From: Planctomycetota bacterium
Lineage (GTDB): Bacteria; Planctomycetota; Phycisphaerae; WQYP01
DNA: 5,808 nt
Reading direction: 5' to 3'
NCBI GenBank assembly: GCA_021816165.1
Contig: JAKAYZ010000184.1
Span: forward strand, 1-5,808
The first letter of the stretch is position 1, and each line of letters opens with the position of its first letter. The notes below the pieces were generated by a model. It had not been told where the DNA came from. It ran no database searches and worked only from the letters and a program-made list of their open reading frames with translations. The position numbers and the translations under genes are program-made. Shown in pieces: positions 5,174 to 5,808 of this stretch.

Positions 5174-5808
5174 TGAGCGTGTAAGGCCGGTGGATGCGTT
5201 CACGGAGCCAGATGTCTGGATCAGACGGATGGTGATCGTCGACAAGTTGGAAGTGGACGCGGCGATACTGCGGCGGGTCCGTTTTCGCTGTGGAATTAAC
5301 ATCATCACCACGGAGCCGCGTCGGCCGGATGACACCAAGCCAGTCGGCCATAGTGTGGGAAAGTCCCTGTTGGTACGGCTGATTCGTTATTGCCTGGGCG
5401 ACAGCCAGTACTGTACGGAAAATCTGAGAAAGAGGGTCGCCTCAAAGTTGGAGCACGCATATGTCTTAGCGACCTTAAGAGTTACGGGTAATGACTGGGT
5501 GGTGGCGCGTCCATTGGGGCGGGAGGCTGGATCGCGCCGTGCCTGGTGCGTGCAATCACGCCATTTGAGGGGACTGCTCACAGAAAGTCGCCGGCCTTAT
5601 AGCGATTTTCTGGCCGCGATAAATGTTGCCACGAGCAAGTGCTATGCAGAAGTTGAGTTGCCGCAGGCCGGCCGGCGAGCTGAATGGAAAGACCTGCTCG
5701 GTTGGCTTTGTCGCGATCAGGATTGCCACTTTAGCCACCATGCGGAATGGCGGTATCATGAAGCGGAATCAGGCCCGCGAGTGCTTTCCAGAGAAGATGC
5801 TTATCTTG
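5142..5808 (+). CDS. SMC/RecF-like (DUF2326/ABC-3C-type) P-loop ATPase, N-terminal 222 residues
   Basis: The frame is open from ATG 5142 to the right edge, so the gene is 3'-truncated by the window. The N-terminus shows the layout of SMC-like ABC ATPases: strand-forming segments (RRMVIVDKLEV; ILRRVRFRCGINIITTE at about 43-59), then a P-loop GHSVGKS at 69-75 followed by LLVRLIRYCLGD. The pattern GxNIIxxx...GKSxLxxLIxxCLG is what I know from DUF2326 and related ABC-three-component ATPases, where the usual P-loop is NGxGKS; here HSVGKS replaces it. A later WLCRDQDCHF (189-197) and LSREDAYL near the edge are consistent with this group from memory. Coiled coil, signature motif and Walker B, if present, lie beyond the window. 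The 32-base overlap with the Res-like gene implies coupled translation and a shared process. Likely role: an ATP-driven sensor or clamp on DNA in a defence complex (inferred). Confidence 0.82.
   Translation, partial: MTSQQMLFKDDERVRPVDAFTEPDVWIRRMVIVDKLEVDAAILRRVRFRCGINIITTEPRRPDDTKPVGHSVGKSLLVRLIRYCLGDSQYCTENLRKRVASKLEHAYVLATLRVTGNDWVVARPLGREAGSRRAWCVQSRHLRGLLTESRRPYSDFLAAINVATSKCYAEVELPQAGRRAEWKDLLGWLCRDQDCHFSHHAEWRYHEAESGPRVLSREDAYL

Noticed and set aside
4817..5338. Minus-strand open frame (173 residues) over the Res end and ATPase start
   Set aside because: The plus strand carries the SMC-like P-loop and the Res C-terminus here; the antisense product has no motif or ribosome-binding support.
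1..5808. tRNA or rRNA genes, CRISPR arrays, insertion-sequence ends, rho-independent terminators
   Set aside because: No regularly spaced repeats, transposase frame, terminal inverted repeats, tRNA-like cloverleaf or GC stem followed by a T-run was seen. The window is almost wholly coding.

Overview
The window is a densely packed, single-strand (+) gene cluster with essentially no intergenic DNA. GC content is high (about 60% by eye), the start sites have Shine-Dalgarno-like purine runs, and the recognisable families are typical of Proteobacteria. I would guess a beta- or gammaproteobacterium or a mobile island within one, but nothing here fixes the genus. The content is accessory: a restriction/defence-type locus rather than core metabolism.

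Layout: (1) bases 2-298, the 3' end of an unrecognised gene cut by the left edge; (2) 295-642, a small unrecognised protein of 115 residues; (3) 639-1376, a RhuM-family protein that appears to lack the middle third of the family; (4) 1373-5173, a 1266-residue type III restriction Res-like protein with a complete SF2 helicase motif set, a PD-(D/E)XK-type nuclease motif, and an extra C-terminal segment of about 165 residues beyond where I would expect such a protein to end; (5) 5142 to the right edge, the N-terminal 222 residues of an SMC/RecF/DUF2326-like P-loop ATPase. Junctions 1-2, 2-3 and 3-4 are all 4-base ATGA stop/start overlaps, and junction 4-5 is a 32-base overlap. The five genes therefore look like one translationally coupled operon.

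How they may work together: the Res-like protein is the probable DNA translocase and nuclease. Classical type III enzymes need a Mod methyltransferase for recognition and self-protection. No methyltransferase motif is visible here, so Mod is either upstream of the window or absent. The coupling of a Res-like effector, with its extra C-terminal domain, to an SMC-like ATPase recalls the logic of ABC-three-component (ABC-3C) conflict systems, in which an effector, a small middle component and an ABC ATPase are co-encoded. That functional reading is inference. The most interesting points are the Res C-terminal fusion feeding into the ATPase gene, the internally shortened RhuM, a 25-base perfect palindrome inside the RhuM gene, and N-terminal similarity between the small 115-residue protein and the Res protein.
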